Source: Heterobilharzia americana (Eukaryota; Platyhelminthes; Trematoda; Strigeidida; Schistosomatidae). From it: a stretch of 64,000 bases of DNA. The number at the start of each line of letters is the position of its first letter. Within the stretch, counting starts at the first letter, position 1. Positions 1 to 9,941 of this stretch are shown in pieces. The notes beneath the pieces are model-generated. The model was not told the DNA's origin. It ran no database searches and was given only the letters and a program-made list of their open reading frames with translations. The translations under genes were made by a program, and so were the position numbers. Location of the stretch: the NCBI GenBank assembly GCA_944470555.2, contig OX104127.1, positions 31,635,661 to 31,699,660 on the forward strand. The letters run 5' to 3'.

Positions 1-747
1 AAGCGATCTAGACCAAGACGTAGCATTAATGTATTAAGTTTGTGATCGATAGTTTGTGTTATTTAGACTGCTTAACTAGCACTGTCTAGGTTATAGGAAT
101 CACAGGTTGAAAACTGTCAGCGAAGTGACGCGTAATTAAATACAGTGTTTCATATATAGTCACCTATCATTTTCAAAATACTGGATATCTCATTAGCTTT
201 TGTTTCTTATTCTCTCCTGTTAAACCACTGCTGCTTATTTTAGTGAATTCCTACTTCTGCTGTTTTTCCTCGATGATACCTTATAATGTATCACTTGAGC
301 CTTCAAATTCTATTGCAAACTCCCACATTGTTTCATCTGTCTGTTTTGTGCCTGTAGAGCTGTAGCTCATGAGTCTAGTTAGTTGACGTTCGATCAAGCG
401 GATCACGAGTTCCAATCGTGTTTCCCCTATAGAAATTTCAGTTGGCAGGTAACATCGTAAATTGAGTTCTCGCACAATAGGTGTGATTCATTGCCTAGTT
501 TGGAACCTGTGAATATTTGATGAGTTACGGTTGGTTTCTGGTCGAAGAAAACGTATTTCCTAATCATCTTATACTTTGCTCGTTATCTTTACGAAAAACA
601 GTAAGATATGACTGCGAGAACTTATCAACATTGTTAATGTTCGTGTACTGCAGAATGAGCAACATCTGTGTAAGGGTGGGTGATAATACCCGACGGGGTA
701 AGTACTGGTTGGGAAAACTAGTAAATTACTACTCATTCTCATATTGA
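1..747. other. Left-end non-genic sequence
   Basis: I see no splice-supported coding exon here. A 64-codon minus-strand open frame (281-475) and a 76-codon plus-strand frame (517-747) exist, but neither resembles a family I know or has convincing splice signals. The NDUFAF5 exons that must precede 3188 were not found here. Confidence 0.4.
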
Positions 748-912
748 TCTTGGTGGCTAGCAGAGCAATCCAAGACGCGCGCTTCGTCCTATTCGGGACT
801 CGTCAGCTGGATGTACCTGCACCCCAGTGAGTGATGTTGTTCCCACTGAGGCTTGAGCCCGGTTTCCTTCGCTTCGAACGCCAGAGCGTTATCCGCTAAG
901 CCACTGGGGCAC
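748..912 (-). mobile_element. SM-alpha-like SINE with tRNA-type promoter and hammerhead
   Basis: On the minus strand this block begins with a pol III A-box-like motif (TGGCTTAGCGG, complement of about 893-903) and a B-box-like motif (GGCGTTCGAAG, about 872-882), followed downstream by a hammerhead-ribozyme-like segment. That order is the architecture of the SM-alpha SINE family of schistosomes. The B-box is degenerate, so the copy is probably old. No clear target-site duplication was recognised, so the ends are approximate. It stands alone, more than 2 kb upstream of the first visible NDUFAF5 exon. Confidence 0.7.
763..821 (-). ncRNA. Hammerhead ribozyme-like motif (SM-alpha type)
   Basis: Read on the minus strand: CUGACGA core box; stem II GTCC / GGAC closing a six-base loop; a second core box reading GAAG where the consensus is GAAA; a GC-rich short stem III; then the GUC cleavage triplet. 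Stem I pairs TCCAG with TTGGA (four Watson-Crick pairs plus one G-U). CUGANGA tolerates any base at N, so that box is intact. The A-to-G change falls at the A that pairs with the U of the cleavage triplet and leaves a G-U wobble, so activity may be reduced. Short stem III is typical of SM-alpha hammerheads, which often work as dimers. Confidence 0.72.
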
Positions 913-2240
913 GATAACTACTGTCTTCAAATAAATGTGAATATTAGTTAAAGTCAGGTAGTTTTTTCACCTTTAATTTACATATTCCTGGTGATTTTCA
1001 ATTCAAGAATGGTAATACAATCTTTCAGACAGTTTCAGTAAGTCTCGAATGACAGCCAATTTCATCAGACACACGAGATGGTCAAATAGTATTTTAATTA
1101 TCAGTCAACTAGTCTCATACCGATTGATTCTGAAGGAAACGAAAAGAGAATGACACTTAGACTAAAGTAGAATAGAAATGCACCCAGCAGCTGCATGCAT
1201 GTTTCTATAATAAGCAATTAGCGATACCTATGGTGTGAGGGATAATAGTACTACCTACCTGTCTAAACTTTTGGTACATGGGGCTAATTTTGTACTCGTG
1301 ACCCACTGTTTAGATCAATGATCCACAACTCCGCTAACTTAGTCGATCGACTTATATTGGTTAAGACTTTTCACAATAACAGTAAGCAGTCACAGTGTTT
1401 TACCGTTAGAGTTGACAACAAAGCGGGTTTAGATAACAGGTGGGGCTATGGAAGTTTGCGTATGTCAGTAAGCCAGTTAGTTGTTTTGGATTTAATGATT
1501 ATTCCCTGAGGTCCAAGAATACCAATTAACTGAATGGTAGCATAACTGAAAACAACTACCGTCATAGTATATGGCGAAGTTGTAGTTATGTTTGAACGAG
1601 GACATGCCACCTCGGTTACCTTTTTGATCTGGGGAAGAAATGCTAGAGATCGTCTACCCTAAAAGTTGTGCACTTTACCTTGCCCTAGAATTTTCCGTCT
1701 CCAATGATAAGGAAGCTTAAAATCGTTATCCACTCTGATATTCCCACCAAACTTGGGTTTATATTTATTGCTCTTAGGATTAAGTCACTGAGATGTTCCT
1801 TGCTAATATATCTGTTTTCAATGAAAGCATAGAATTTAAGCACTGTGGAAGAATGTAATTCAATATTAGGTTAGTCTATTTTATATACACTGTGTCCTAT
1901 ACCCTTTAGACCTAATCTTATGCAGAGGTGAATATGTTTTTTGTTTAACTCTTATTATATCCTTAGTCCTAGTTTTACTTCATCTACTTGATACGAAGGC
2001 CGAGAATTCGAGTGTTTATGAACAAGCAATATCAGAAAACCTTGCTGCATTACTCATGAGTTTCATTCATTCATAACAATGAAGATGCTTCTACTTTCTT
2101 TCAAACTTCATATATTCCCTGACTCATTCCTTTAAAACATCCGCTTAAGTTTAAGTTAAAAAATCTTGAAGGTAGTCAAGGAAAATTGGTTGTTTTTGCA
2201 CTACTTAAACGTTTGCTCTGAACTAAAATATTTTTCTTAC
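913..2240. other. Non-genic AT-rich sequence
   Basis: Only short open frames, none with a recognisable product. No repeat family was identified. It could be intronic sequence of NDUFAF5, whose upstream exons are not visible, but nothing in the sequence proves that. Confidence 0.35.
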
Positions 2241-2374
2241 CGTGCTTGTATTGAGTTAGAACTTCATTCCCCTGATAATTGATCTCGAATACCCTACATC
2301 GATCAGCACCGTAAAGGAGACGAAAACGCTGTAAATCATCACGTCCTAAACAGTCGTCTAACCGGCTAGGATAA
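2241..2374 (-). CDS. Possible isolated coding exon, product unknown
   Basis: A minus-strand open stretch of about 44 codons, with a composition that looks coding (includes RFRLLYGADRC and VFEINYQGNEV), ends at a good donor (G then gtaagaaa). It could start at an acceptor ending in ttttaag. The polypyrimidine tract is weak and no partner exons were found on this strand nearby. I do not recognise the family. It may be a chance open frame, or an exon of a gene overlapping or nested opposite NDUFAF5. Confidence 0.22.
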
Positions 2375-3187
2375 CTTAAAAATTTGCAGGTACAACAACA
2401 TTTCACCTTGTCTTACTTATTAACACTACGGTGAATGAGAATCAATAAGGAAAATGAAATGCTATAGACAGTTCCACGAAGGAGGTTATAAAAAAAAGGT
2501 TAGTATTGAGTAATAAGACCATGAGTTAGTAGTAAGCGAACACATCACTTCACCAGTGCCGATTTTGAAAAAGGTTACCAGGTATCTGCGAAGGCCAGTT
2601 CTGTTACCTGTCGAAATTCTGGTATGTAAATATACAGTTTATCCAGCAGTCCATACTAGAAATCAGCCGTCTCAGCCAATCGACTTTTGTCCGGGCATTG
2701 GTCACAAGTGCCAGTAGCCTTCTTGTATTACCTCGCTAATATGGTCATGTTTCATAATCACATACTAAAATAAATAGCACACTTCGACTATCCATTGATG
2801 GCGGGATGGGAATTCAGCCTCACAGTTTTAGCCGGGAATTGTCTTTTGAGGTTTTATTGTATATGATCATCTTTTTGTTGTCCGTTAGCTTACTAGAGTA
2901 TATTCCACTGCTCGGGTCATTATTCTTCTAATGACCATCTAGATTTGTATACAGATTAGTTATAAAATATGTCTGCTCTTGATACTAGTAAAATAAATTC
3001 CAAATATCCGCAAGAGTGTACTCAAAATCACGTGATAGACAACTCAGAACCTGGCATCATTTAGAAAATACTTTCAACTTTTTCTTGTCTATCATTATAA
3101 ATTATTTAGTAAGATATGCTAGGAATACACAGAACTTTTTACTCTCTAAGTCCGCTGTACACTGTTTTTTTTCTCTATATTTTGTAG

Positions 3188-3332
3188 GATGTAGATGAAA
3201 GTGTAATTCATTATCCCAATATGTTTACACTTATGGATGATTTGAGATGTATGGGTGAATCAAATGCTGTTGTACATAGACCTCTTCACCTCAATCGAGA
3301 TGTCCTGCTCGCCGCCTCAGCAATTTATGATG
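3188..3332 (+). CDS. NDUFAF5: NDUFAF5 exon (third from last)
   Basis: The acceptor is a pyrimidine-rich tract ending in tttgtag; the exon is 48 codons plus one base; the donor is G then gtaata. It encodes the HYPNMF...MDDLRCMGESN...RDVLLAASAIYD segment characteristic of NDUFAF5. Confidence 0.9.
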
Positions 3333-6300
3333 GTAATAATATTAGAGTTTCATAATTTGCTTAATATATGTTTAAAAGAAACTAGGGTCACTTGATAACA
3401 GCCAGTATAAACCAGGAATATTCAGCCCAGTTTACATCTGAACACTTATGAAGTCAAATCTTAGACGCCTTATTTTATCACCTTAATCTTATTTGGTTGA
3501 AATCGACTCCCCAATGTTTCTGTAAGTAGTCAGTTTTCTGACACGAAGTGAATACATACCGCTTGAAGTTTCTAGATTTGATCAGAAGAGCACTAAATGA
3601 GTTCAGTGATGAATCCCATAAGGGAATAAAGCAATCTATCTAATACTCACTAACCTCCCCTGGTTAACTAGTTCACTAGTTACTAGCCGGTCCTAAGCCC
3701 GGGTAAAGAGGGAAAGTTGGGCATAGGGCTAGCAACCCCACCCCATAAAACCAATCCAGTCGCTAAAGGAACTTCAAAGCACAAAGAAAATATAAAACAT
3801 AAAATTAAACTTATTCCTCGCTGGAATTGGAGTGGCGAAGTGACGCCGCTCGGTGAAAGCCCTTGGGAAACCAGTCGGCCGATGTGTCCTTTCTTCTCTT
3901 GATGAAAGCAAAAGTAAACATGAGGACGTGGAATGTCTGCACCATGTTTGTACCTCATAAGGCTGCCCAGATTGCAAAGAAATGAGAAGATATGGCACAG
4001 AAGTGCTGGGAATCTACAAAAGTAGATGGAATGGAAGTGGACTCACCAAACTGTCAACTGGAGAATCAATAATCTACTCCAATAATGTCACCCAGACGAT
4101 ATCCACCAGCACACTGAGTTTTGGAGTGGCTATCATGATGTCCCGAACAGCATCGAAGGCTCTCATACAGTGGGAACCACTAATCTCCACGATCAGGATT
4201 ATGACAGCAAAATTCCATTCAAAAGGAAGGAAAGTCACAATCATTCAATGCTATGCACCTACAAATAATGCAGATGAAGAGAAGGAGGAACTCTACAGAC
4301 AACCTCAATCAGTACTAGACAGGACTCCAGTTGGCAACATCGAAATTCTAATGGGCGAAATGAATGCCAAACTGGGAGCGGACAACACAGGAAGAGAACC
4401 AATCATGGGCCGAGAAGTGCTCAGTGAAATGAATGAGAATGGAGAACTGTTTGCAGACTTCTGCGCATTTAATGACTTGGTGATTGGAAGTAGTGTTTAC
4501 AAACACAAGGATATTCACAAAGCGACATGGGTTTGATTTCACTAGACACCAGATGGACACACTACGCTAAAAATCAGATCGACTTCATCTCAATGTGAAG
4601 AAAGTGGAGACGCAGTCAGCCTACTGGACACAAGGTCAGATGAAGAAGGGCAGGAGATTTAGGTTCACACCATTCACTATCCAGTGCAAAGAATCTACCT
4701 TCCAAATCAATTTGAAAGCCTTCAAAGAAGTTGTTGATGGTGGACCATGGTTCAAGTTCAACACGCAGAACAGAAAGTGAAGGACGAAACTACAAATGGC
4801 ATTTACGCTCGTCAGTCAGTCATCAGGACGAAATGGGAGACATTGAGCAACATCTCCAAGGTCACCTGTGTGGAAGAACACTGGAACTGTGTGAAAGCTA
4901 TGTGGAAGGAAACTTGCATAACCGTGTTAGGAAGAAAGAAGAGAGAAGACAAGGAGTGGATCTGGATGGACACATGGAAGCTGATAGAGCAGGGAGAGGA
5001 GGATGGTGAAGCAGAAGACGAACCAGTGCAGGGATGAATAACGAAAGAGAAACTGATTACAACGTATAAAACGTATAAAGCACTAGACAAAAAAGTGACG
5101 AAGAGTGCATGCGAAGACAAAAGATACTTCTACGACACACTTGCAAGTGAAGCAGAACAGGCTGCAGGTAATAGGGACAGAGACCTAACAACATTATATC
5201 GAATAACCAGGTAACTATTTGGGAGGGAAGAGATCAACGCAGATGAAACCAATGACAGATAGTGAAGGAAAGCTAGTTACCAAAGAGGAGGAACAAAGGA
5301 AACGACGGGCTGACCACTTCAAAATCTCTTGAATCGACCACCACCTGCAACTCGCACAGAAATACCACCAGCGGCCACAGAATTACCAGTGAACATAAGC
5401 CTTCCGACAAAAGTAGAAGTGAAGTCCTGAATGCCATAAAGTTGCTGAAATCAGGAGAAGCAGGAAGCACTGAAAACAGGCGCAGAGACAACGGCGGACA
5501 TGCTCACACCACTACTGTAGAAGGGTTGAAAGGTAGAGGAGGTACCTGCCTATTGATTGGAAGAAGGTCTACCTTGTCAAACTTCTAAAGAAGGGAGACC
5601 TAAGTCTTTACAAGAACTGGTGAGGAATCATGCTGCTATCCACCACAAGTGCCATAAACCTTTATCAACCTCATTCAACAGCTATATGAAAACCTCACAT
5701 GCCAAGTGGTCCACAGTGGAAAGCTCAGAGACTCCTTTGAAGTGAAGGCAGGGACAGGAGTAAGACAAGACTACCGCCTACTACCACCAATGATCTTCCT
5801 GATTGTGGTCGACTGGATCATGCAGCACACCGTGAGGTGCGAGAAGGTGGGCATACGCTGTTTGACTGATGAAAAGACCCCAGAAGAAGATTTGGATTTC
5901 GCCAACGATGATGATTTATGTTTTATGTCTTGTAGCCTAAACTCGAAGATCTAGACAGGAAAACTAACAAGGTGACAGAAGAGACAACGAAGACGGGACT
6001 TCAAGTGAATGTAGAAAAGACACAAGTGATGAAGATACCCAATCAATAGCAGCAAGCACCGATCACCATCAACAGGAGGAATCTGAGGGAAGTTGTCTCT
6101 CTCATCTACCTACCTAGGCAGCATCGTTTCAGCTAGAGGCGGCACAGACGAGGACGTCAAAGCCATGATCGGAAAAGCAAGACAGGCTTTCATTAGTCTG
6201 AAACCAGTATGGAGATCAGCTGCACTCAGCATGTGGAACAAGATCCGGATTTTCAACACGAATGTCAGGTCAGTGCTGCTTTATGGTTCAGAAACTTGGC

Positions 6301-7600
6301 GTGTCACAAAAAGCACTTCCAACAAATTACAGACATTCATCAGCAGCTGCCTACGCTGGCTCGATACTGAAGATCAGATGGCCAGAAAGAATAAGCAACA
6401 AGGAACTCTGGCTGGCAACGAACCAACCAAGAACCTATCGCTGAACATATATGCAGAAGGAAGTGGAGATGGATTGGGCATACTTTGAGAGGGTCACAAG
6501 CCAGGCCATCGAGTGGAATCCAAATGGGAAACGACGAGTTGGGCGTTCGAGGCGAGGCTGACATGAAGGAGATCATGTGAGGAAGAAATGAAAGCGTGTG
6601 GGCAGTCGTGGATTTAGGTTGAAAAGACTGCAGAGAAGAGAGTGCAATGGAGGCGTGCTACTGAGGCCCTATGTTCCACTAGGGACCCAAGGGAATAATA
6701 ATGATAATCTAATACTCACTGGTATCCAGTAGCCTTCTGGATAAAATCAAATGATGAAACACATCTTCGAAAACTGTTTTCTACTTTGATTTTTTTATTT
6801 GTATCCATTGTATGAATGTTACTGACTGCACTTGGAGTTTCTCACCTAGCGAATTTCTAGTTGATCATTTTAGATTATTCTTCCTGTTTCAGAGAAATTT
6901 AGTGTAACTCGTACAGGGGGAGAAAAAAATGAACGTTGTATTCCAGCTACTTACAGGCTGTTATTCTTTATTGGATGGAAATCTGACCCTTCTCAGGTAA
7001 GAAACCGTATGTTCTACAGTTCACCAATTGTTTATTTTGTTTTAAAATTCTCACTAAATTACAACAGACCAAACACATAACTGTTCAGTGGTGCCAAAAA
7101 TATGAGAGGATCTGGAAACCACTATGCTATCGCCTTACTGTTCAGATTTAATACTGTAAATGTATCACATACTTCGTGTATAGTGCATTTTCCTCACATT
7201 ATATAGGGTCATACTTATGTATATGATGTACAGTATAGATATGTATTATCTAGGAGGCCATGATCTATTGCATCACTCATCACTATTTAAATTAGAACAA
7301 AACTTATAAACTTTAATACACATAAATTTGCAAATACAGAGGAACTAAACAAATCATGGAGATTTCTAGGGATTAAGCTCAGTATAAAATTATTTCGTTT
7401 AAAAATATTAAAGCTGTTCTGTTAAAGTGAAGGGGATAAATAAAAGTCAAACTGGTGCATGTAATTTTAGATATTTTTATATAAAAAATATGTACTTTTT
7501 CTCTTTGCAGAGTAAACCTCTTCCTCGCGGAAGTGCACAGTATTCCTTGAAAGATCTGCACAGAATCGATGAACTTGTTAAATCACATTTGAAACAGTAA
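3188..7600 (+). CDS. NDUFAF5: NDUFAF5, complex I assembly factor (3' three exons)
   Basis: The C-terminal part of the mitochondrial arginine hydroxylase/methyltransferase-fold protein that modifies NDUFS7 during early assembly of respiratory complex I. Visible exons are 3188-3332, 6893-6996 and 7511-7600; together they encode about 112 residues ending at TAA. Family landmarks are in order: a Tyr-Pro-x-Met-Phe-x-Leu-Met-x-Asp-Leu stretch followed by MGESN, then RDVLLAASAIY, then IPATYRLLFFIGWK, then PRGSAQYSL. All splice sites are GT-AG and the phases match (one-base carry-over at the first junction, none at the second). The N-terminal methyltransferase domain is not in view. The first intron contains a complete RTE element; the 3' end converges on IFT56. 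Confidence 0.9.
3638..3651 (+). repeat. Left 14-bp target-site duplication of RTE
   Basis: The sequence ATCTAATACTCACT occurs here and again at 6707-6720, immediately flanking the RTE element. Exact 14-base identity on both sides is the signature of target-primed reverse transcription. Confidence 0.85.
3652..6706 (+). mobile_element. RTE-clade non-LTR retrotransposon, near full length, inactive
   Basis: About 3,055 bp between identical 14-bp target-site duplications, inside an NDUFAF5 intron and in the same orientation as the gene. An APE-type endonuclease region lies at about 3,910-4,540 (VTIIQCYAPTNN, then LMGEMNAKLG). Reverse transcriptase fragments follow, with the catalytic box degraded to DFANDDDLC near 5,898. 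A C-terminal RTE module follows (STYLGSIVSARGGTDEDV, FNTNVRSVLLYGSETW, WNPNGKRRVGRSRRG) to about 6,700. Stops and frameshifts break the frame throughout, so it cannot encode a working protein. The 3' end is a short ATA/AAT-rich tail. Confidence 0.88.
6707..6720 (+). repeat. Right 14-bp target-site duplication of RTE
   Basis: Exact copy of the 14 bases at 3638-3651, directly following the element's AT-rich tail (gggaataataatgata). Confidence 0.85.
6893..6996 (+). CDS. NDUFAF5: NDUFAF5 exon (second from last)
   Basis: The acceptor ends in cctgtttcag and the donor is CAG then gtaagaaa. One base carried from the previous exon plus 104 bases gives 35 codons. It encodes the PATYRLLFFIGWK motif conserved at the C terminus of NDUFAF5. 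Confidence 0.92.
7511..7600 (+). CDS. NDUFAF5: NDUFAF5 terminal exon
   Basis: The acceptor ends in ctctttgcag. Phase 0; 29 codons then TAA. It encodes KPLPRGSAQYSLKDLHRID, matching the family's terminal basic/GSA segment. Confidence 0.9.
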   Translation, partial: SKPLPRGSAQYSLKDLHRIDELVKSHLKQ

Positions 7601-7641
7601 ACTCATTTGTGAACTTCATTATATAATACGGTACATTTGTA

Positions 7642-7647
7642 AATAAA
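7642..7647 (+). terminator. NDUFAF5 polyadenylation signal
   Basis: AATAAA, 42 bases after the NDUFAF5 stop codon, in an AT-rich 3' UTR. Confidence 0.7.
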
Positions 7648-7889
7648 TTTTTACACAGATTTATGTCTTGTCTTCCTTGGCTTTTATGTTATTTCCAATA
7701 GTTTATGCTTGATGTTGCCGATCAGTTTCTGACTTTGAGCTCCTTCAAAAAGTGGTGAAGTAACTATTTGATCCTTTTTTTTGTAGAATACATGGTCGTG
7801 GTATTGGTTTCGAAAATCAGCACATTGAACTAATGCACCTCACTGCAATGTTCTATTTCGGTCTGTTACAGTTTTAAATTGACTATCTT

Positions 7890-8720
7890 TAACTTGTGAA
7901 ACGGTTGAATACGTTGACTGCTTCACTTACTTGAGAAGTTGCATCAGCCTGAGTTGGTTGCTGCAAAATTTCAGGTAGAATACAGAAGGTCAGCTTGACA
8001 CTTGCCAACACATAGCACAGGTGAGATATCCGACAACCTATTAAAGGACAAGTACAATGTAACAGCCCTCTCTATCCTATTATTTGGCTGAGACATGGCC
8101 GCTAAGAAAAAATGTGAAGAGATTACAGGCTTTTTAACATAGGTGTCTTCGTAGCATCGCTCACCTATGGTGCAATCACCTTGAGGGCAATATCGAGCTT
8201 AGGTGTAGGATACTGGACATAACAGACAAGTCAGTCGATGAGATTATGAACGTTCATTAACTGACGTGTGTTACGCATGTTGATCCACCCCGTACCTCAA
8301 CGCCCAATGTTAGTCTAGGCAGAATCGGGTCGGAAGAAGGCTCAGGGTGGCCAGACTAAGACGTGGCATCAGTTCATGATGTCTTTGACTGCTGCTCTAA
8401 TCCCTGTAGACCGCCTGACTGGAGTCCTGGAGATACCACGCGTAGATGGTTACAGACCCTTGGTGTCATGTCTTAAGATTGGCCTCAACGGCGCTGATAT
8501 ATCCACCTTTTGACATCTTCTAAAGCTTAAAGATTTTCAATAACCTTCAATTTCGAATTATTACACCTTTGTCTACTTTGATATCAGTCTTTTTTATCCG
8601 CTTGTTCTTTGAATGCTACTGTGAACCGTGACAACTTAAACTCATTCCCTTCCATGTGAAGTTCTATGTTGATTTTGTCTTTCTGTGACTCGTTCCCATT
8701 CACTGTTCATCTTATCATTA
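7890..8720 (+). mobile_element. 5'-truncated SR2-like (RTE) retrotransposon fragment
   Basis: This stretch parallels 13,500-14,340 of the larger SR2 copy: the same order of landmarks from AGTTGCATCAG, through a decayed LFG-ETW-like segment (ttatttggctgagacatgg), a GGQTKTWHQ-like segment and a DRL-GVLEIP segment, to a matching 3' end (gttctatgttgattttgtc). Only the C-terminal tail of the polyprotein is represented and its frame is broken. It fills most of the gap between the converging NDUFAF5 and IFT56 genes. Confidence 0.75.
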
Positions 8721-9101
8721 AATGGAAATATAATTTATCAAACTGTCAACACTTCAAAAAGTAACCTGTACGCAGAAATGTAGATTTCTTTCTACTATCC
8801 GAATTATTATTTTTATTGGCCTAACTATAAGGCGATTTCATTTTGGTTAAATTAGGAAGGTTTTATAACCCCAATTAGTTCATGAGACTGTATTTAACTT
8901 TAGTCATTAAATGAAAGGTAACGATCTTCGGGTAAAGTAATGTGCAACTAAGAACAGTATATTGTAGGAAACGTGTTAATTTTAGGGGATTTTTTGTTTT
9001 TGGTCATACAGAAAAACACTTGCTATTTACCATTTGTGTGATATTTTCGTCTTTTGGCATTCATAAATTAAATACAACGATTTAACAGTCAGTCATTGTC
9101 A
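8721..9101. other. IFT56 3' flank / 3' UTR
   Basis: AT-rich sequence beyond the IFT56 stop. The nearest minus-strand AATAAA I see lies about 290 bases downstream of the stop (near 8,811-8,816), so the 3' UTR may extend that far. Confidence 0.4.
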
Positions 9102-9941
9102 TTACACAGCAACCTTGTTTTCTTTTGCCCATTTCTTCATTATGCGTATGAAATATTCCGTTTGCGGGTTATTCGTATTCCGTAAAATTTGGATCACTTC
9201 TCGAAGCCTTTCTTTAGGTTCCTGACCGTCTATAATAAGCTGAAAAACACCGACGCATGCTCCACGTTTGCCCTCCCAGTACTCTGGATTTTGATCTAAC
9301 CTCTCTAATACATCAAATGCTTTAGCAGCATAATAAAACTGTGCCATTTTGTAACAATCATTAGCAATTAATTGTAGCAAACTGAAAGATTCTGCAGAAG
9401 TCTCCATTTTCAAGTAAAGTTCCCAGGCTGAACGTGCTTGTTTAGTCATGATGTAACACCTTGCTAGCCAACTTAAGTAAGCGTATTCTGATCGCAGACG
9501 TTCTGATTGGATAAGTAAGAATACTTCCTGTGCTTCCTTATATGCTCCTACAGCTGCTTTGGCTTGAGCATAATTAAAGTTAAATATGTCATCATTGTAG
9601 AAGTAGCTTTTTATTGAGTTTAAGTAAATAAGAACATCATCGAACTGACGAAGAAGGAAAAAACAAGAAGACATGCATTGTCTTCCAGATATTGTATCGC
9701 ATTCGCTAGCTGATCCTCCTACCAACTGGAAGTATTGTTGAGCCATTTTTAAGTGTTCGCGAGATCCATGTTCTTGACCCAGGATAGCATTCACAACTCC
9801 TTTTAATATGTATTCTTGTGGTGTGCTCGGGTCAATTTCTTTAGTTAATTCATAGGCTTCCTGTAGTTCATCATTTTTCAAGTGGAAGATTATGAGATTT
9901 AGTCTTGCTTCCGGCAAAACGTCTATTAGTGGGGGTAATAC
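9102..9941 (-). CDS. IFT56: IFT56 exon 2 (C-terminal half)
   Basis: The minus-strand acceptor ends in atcatttcag. The exon opens with GTATTACCCCCACTA (VLPPL), in frame with exon 1, and runs to TAA at 9104-9102. It holds the C-terminal TPR array. Confidence 0.96.
   Translation of the reverse strand, partial: VLPPLIDVLPEARLNLIIFHLKNDELQEAYELTKEIDPSTPQEYILKGVVNAILGQEHGSREHLKMAQQYFQLVGGSASECDTISGRQCMSSCFFLLRQFDDVLIYLNSIKSYFYNDDIFNFNYAQAKAAVGAYKEAQEVFLLIQSERLRSEYAYLSWLARCYIMTKQARSAWELYLKMETSAESFSLLQLIANDCYKMAQFYYAAKAFDVLERLDQNPEYWEGKRGACVGVFQLIIDGQEPKERLREVIQILRNTNNPQTEYFIRIMKKWAKENKVAV

Noticed and set aside
281..475. 64-codon minus-strand open frame as a gene
   Set aside because: No splice sites or recognised product; length is within chance expectation for this much sequence.
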